A DNA stretch of 6,992 nucleotides. Source: an uncultured Slackia sp. Lineage in GTDB: Bacteria; Actinomycetota; Coriobacteriia; Coriobacteriales; Eggerthellaceae. Made by a program: the position numbers and the translations under genes. The notes beneath the pieces are model-generated. The model was not told the DNA's origin. It worked only from the letters and a program-made list of their open reading frames with translations, and did not search any database. Shown here one piece after another: positions 5,173-6,992 of the stretch (position 1 is its first letter; the number at the start of each line of letters is the position of its first letter). Location: contig CAKUIK010000066.1 of NCBI GenBank assembly GCA_934661005.1, positions 1-6,992 of the forward strand. The letters are read 5' to 3'.

Positions 5173-5992
5173 GTGGATGCCATCTCACTCCACCACATTC
5201 AAAAAAGCTATGGCGCGCAAAAAGATCGGGGTTTTCATCGGCAAAAACTTCTTTGATTACCTCACTGATCAAGAGAACCTCGAGTATTACCGTCAGATGA
5301 AAGGTGTCCGCGATCGCAGCGAAACCGAGCGCGTGCTCGAGCTTGTCGGTCTTGCGAACGTGGACGCTCCGTTCGGATCGTTTTCCATGGGCATGAAGCA
5401 GCGCCCGGGCATTGCCAATGCCATGCTTGGCAACCCCGAGATTCTCATCCTCGATGAGCCGGTCAACGGACTTGATCCCCAGGGCATCGCCGACATCCGC
5501 GATCTTATCACCGCGCTCAACCGCGACCTCGGCACGACCGTCATCACCTCATCCCATATCCTGGGCGAGCTGGAACACACCGCCCAGCGCTTTGGCATCA
5601 TCGATCAGGGTCGTGTGCTGCGCGAAATTGACCACGAGAGCCTCAAGGTCAAAAACGACACCATCACCCTGCGCGTTTCCGACCGCGAGCTCGCACGGCA
5701 CGTGCTTGCGCAAAACGCCATCAACGGCACGATTGCCTACGTGTTGCTCTCATCAAAGACCATCTACATCATCGCCACGATGGTCTTGGGTCAAGAATTC
5801 TTCCGCGCTGCCTTTGGCGACCTGACGCGTCTGCTCTACAGCGCTGTGCTCTACTCGGGAGCGGCAGACATCGCCGCGGGTACCCACATAAGCGGCGCGC
5901 TCGCCGCGATCCTAGGCGCGCTTGTTGTCTACGTCGCACTGCCTACGCCCGCATCCATCGCATGCTTTAACAAGAAGGAACTCGAGTTTTAA
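5173..5992 (+). pseudogene. Decayed ABC exporter: ATPase without Walker A fused to permease tail
   Basis: Remains of a BcrA-like ATPase and an ABC-2 permease. The original start is probably GTG 5173, ten bases after 'aaagga'. Its frame reads VDAISLHHIQKSYGAQK, a normal ATPase N-terminus, then meets TGA at 5254. Family similarity resumes in another frame as KKIGVFIGKNFFDYLTDQENLEYY, so the Walker A region is deleted with a frame change near 5215-5235. The second frame has signature FSMGMKQRPGIA (Pro where Leu is usual), Walker B ILILDEP, D-loop NGLDPQG and the switch His in TSSHIL. After about 5717-5737 it changes to a permease-like hydrophobic tail ending FNKKELEF, which implies a second, in-frame deletion. 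ATG 5177 could still start a 271-residue chimera from the same ribosome binding site. Without Walker A it could not bind and hydrolyse ATP normally. Such exporters usually remove antimicrobial peptides. Confidence 0.8.
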
Positions 5993-6054
5993 GCAGCGAG
6001 TCGCACGGTTTTAGAAGTAATAAGAACCTTCACAAACACCAGGAGAACCAAAAC

Positions 6055-6558
6055 ATGAAAAAGAAGATTGCCATCATCCTTGCCGTCGCGCTCGTCGCCG
6101 TAGGCGCGTTTTGGGCAAAGGGCTACTACAACGACCGCTATGTCGCGTCCGAGGTCTACTACACGCAAATCCCCACCGATGAAGCAAACGAAGACCCGTG
6201 GCTGCTCGATAGCGATGGCAACAAACAGGAAAAAGGCAAGTCATACGAACTCAACGGCTATGACGAGGACGGCGAGCAGCGCGAGGTGTACTTCACCAAA
6301 TCCGGTACCGCCAAGGATTGCTACGCTCCCGGCACCTATATGAAGGTGAGCACGAGCAAGACCACCACGGTAGGCGTGGATATCGTCGCCGAAGCCCTCG
6401 GTGTGAGCCGCCAATCAGTCTCCAAATGGGAAAACGGCTCGAGTGATCCCAACACGGCGAACCTCATCGCGCTCGCCAAACTCTACGGCGTGTCGCCCGA
6501 GGAACTGCTCGGGTGCGTCACGGGAGGCACCGACAAGGCAGGCAACCAAGAGAGCTAG
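6055..6558 (+). CDS. YxeA-like protein fused to a partial XRE helix-turn-helix (chimera)
   Basis: A 167-residue ORF with 'aggagaa' at 6041-6047 before the ATG. Residues 4-21 are a signal or anchor segment. Residues 22-110 resemble the YxeA (DUF1093) family: small exported proteins often encoded beside ABC exporters, with the late block APGTYMKVSTSKT. From about residue 111 it turns into VAEALGVSRQSVSKWENGSSDPNTANLIALAKLYGVSPEELL in segments typical of an XRE/HTH_3 regulator, with recognition helix SRQSVSKWENG, but helix 1 of that domain is missing. A DNA-binding helix behind an export signal makes no functional sense, so an in-frame deletion between two genes is the likely origin. VAEA could belong to either parent and may mark the junction (about 6376-6396). 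It lies 62 bases after the exporter remnant, as expected for yxeA in the ancestral operon. It may be translated, but function is doubtful. Confidence 0.75.
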   Translation: MKKKIAIILAVALVAVGAFWAKGYYNDRYVASEVYYTQIPTDEANEDPWLLDSDGNKQEKGKSYELNGYDEDGEQREVYFTKSGTAKDCYAPGTYMKVSTSKTTTVGVDIVAEALGVSRQSVSKWENGSSDPNTANLIALAKLYGVSPEELLGCVTGGTDKAGNQES

Positions 6559-6593
6559 CCGCGGCATCGAGCGCACCGCAACGGAATCACCCT

Positions 6594-6992
6594 CTATAGA
6601 CAAAACGCTGCGTAAAGTGGGACAGACCTCAGTCCATCATTCAATCCAAAAGGCTTAGTTGAAAGCCTGATAAGACGCACACCCGGATGGGTCTTTTTTA
6701 GCGAGAACAGGCTTCGAGATCTCGTATTCTCCCCTGCTTTAACTTCGATCGCAGACACGCACCCCTGTCTCTCCACGACAAAGTCAATTTCCGCACGATT
6801 ATCTCGAGTCCAATAATGCAGCGGATAGCCAATGGATGAAAGCTGTTGGGCAACGTAGTTTTCGGTAAGCGCACCCATGAACGTACCACCGATACCGGCG
6901 AGAATATCGGCTCGCTGAGCACCGGCCTTGGAGACGAGCAGCCCGGTATCCGCCTGATAGATCTTAAAGGACGAGGGGTTGACGAATGCCTC
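6594..6992 (-). CDS. DUF4143-type AAA+ ATPase, C-terminal part (cut by window edge)
   Basis: The frame is open from the window end to TAG at 6596-6594, giving 132 residues of what is normally a protein of about 400. FKIYQADTGLLV (9-20), GALTENYVAQQL (40-51), LHYWTRDNRAEIDFVV (58-73) and AIEVKAGE (81-88) identify the DUF4143 C-terminal domain, which follows an AAA+ ATPase domain lying outside the window. EIDFVV plus IEVK fits the core of a PD-(D/E)XK nuclease-like fold known in this family. The biological role is not established, and such genes are common and often multicopy in gut bacteria and archaea. It converges on the YxeA chimera with a 35-base gap and no terminator between. Start and ribosome binding site are not visible. 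Confidence 0.88.
   Translation of the reverse strand, partial: EAFVNPSSFKIYQADTGLLVSKAGAQRADILAGIGGTFMGALTENYVAQQLSSIGYPLHYWTRDNRAEIDFVVERQGCVSAIEVKAGENTRSRSLFSLKKTHPGVRLIRLSTKPFGLNDGLRSVPLYAAFCL

Noticed and set aside
6670..6700. Hairpin 'accc-ggat-gggt' followed by T run, resembling a terminator
   Set aside because: It lies inside the DUF4143 coding sequence, where it encodes KKTHPG. The stem is only four pairs.

Overview
The window looks like a piece of a GC-rich actinobacterial chromosome, most likely a gut-type Coriobacteriia. This rests on codon choice, on the recurring 'acgaaagga' ribosome-binding context before several starts, and on the gene mix: a BcrA-like ABC exporter with a YxeA protein, a DUF4143 ATPase, and a GyrI-like protein of the COG4832 type. 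The taxonomic call is an inference, because no rRNA or marker gene is present.

Layout. Positions 1-814 hold no gene I can defend. They contain a pyrimidine-rich stretch, degenerate copies of a 'cagaaaacg' repeat, a 29-bp inverted repeat with 28 of 29 positions matching (arms 211-239 and 371-399), and an array of degenerate 22-27 bp repeats. A plus-strand cluster runs from 815 to 3300: a 23-codon small ORF with its own Shine-Dalgarno, two tandem paralogous membrane proteins (907-1893 and 1944-3032), and a short ORF overlapping the end of the second. The paralogs share a C-terminal five-helix membrane domain behind long, hydrophilic, unrelated N-terminal regions. I do not recognise the family, and this cluster is the best candidate for an undescribed system.

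Positions 3428-4063 (minus) encode a GyrI-like small-molecule-binding protein. Its promoter has a perfect TATAAT and a LexA-type SOS box over the -35 region. Because some GyrI-like proteins hydrolyse cyclopropane-type DNA alkylators, an SOS-induced genotoxin-defence role is an attractive hypothesis. A GNAT acetyltransferase follows on the plus strand (4415-4996) and ends before a rho-independent terminator.

From 5173 to 6558 lies the wreck of an ABC-exporter operon. An ATPase has lost its Walker A region through a frame-changing deletion. Its remainder is fused in frame to the tail of an ABC-2 permease. A YxeA-like protein follows and is fused in frame to the C-terminal part of an XRE/HTH regulator. 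At least three deletion junctions sit within about 1.2 kb, so the locus is either decaying or misassembled. The window ends in the C-terminal part of a convergent DUF4143 ATPase (6594-6992, minus), which runs off the edge.
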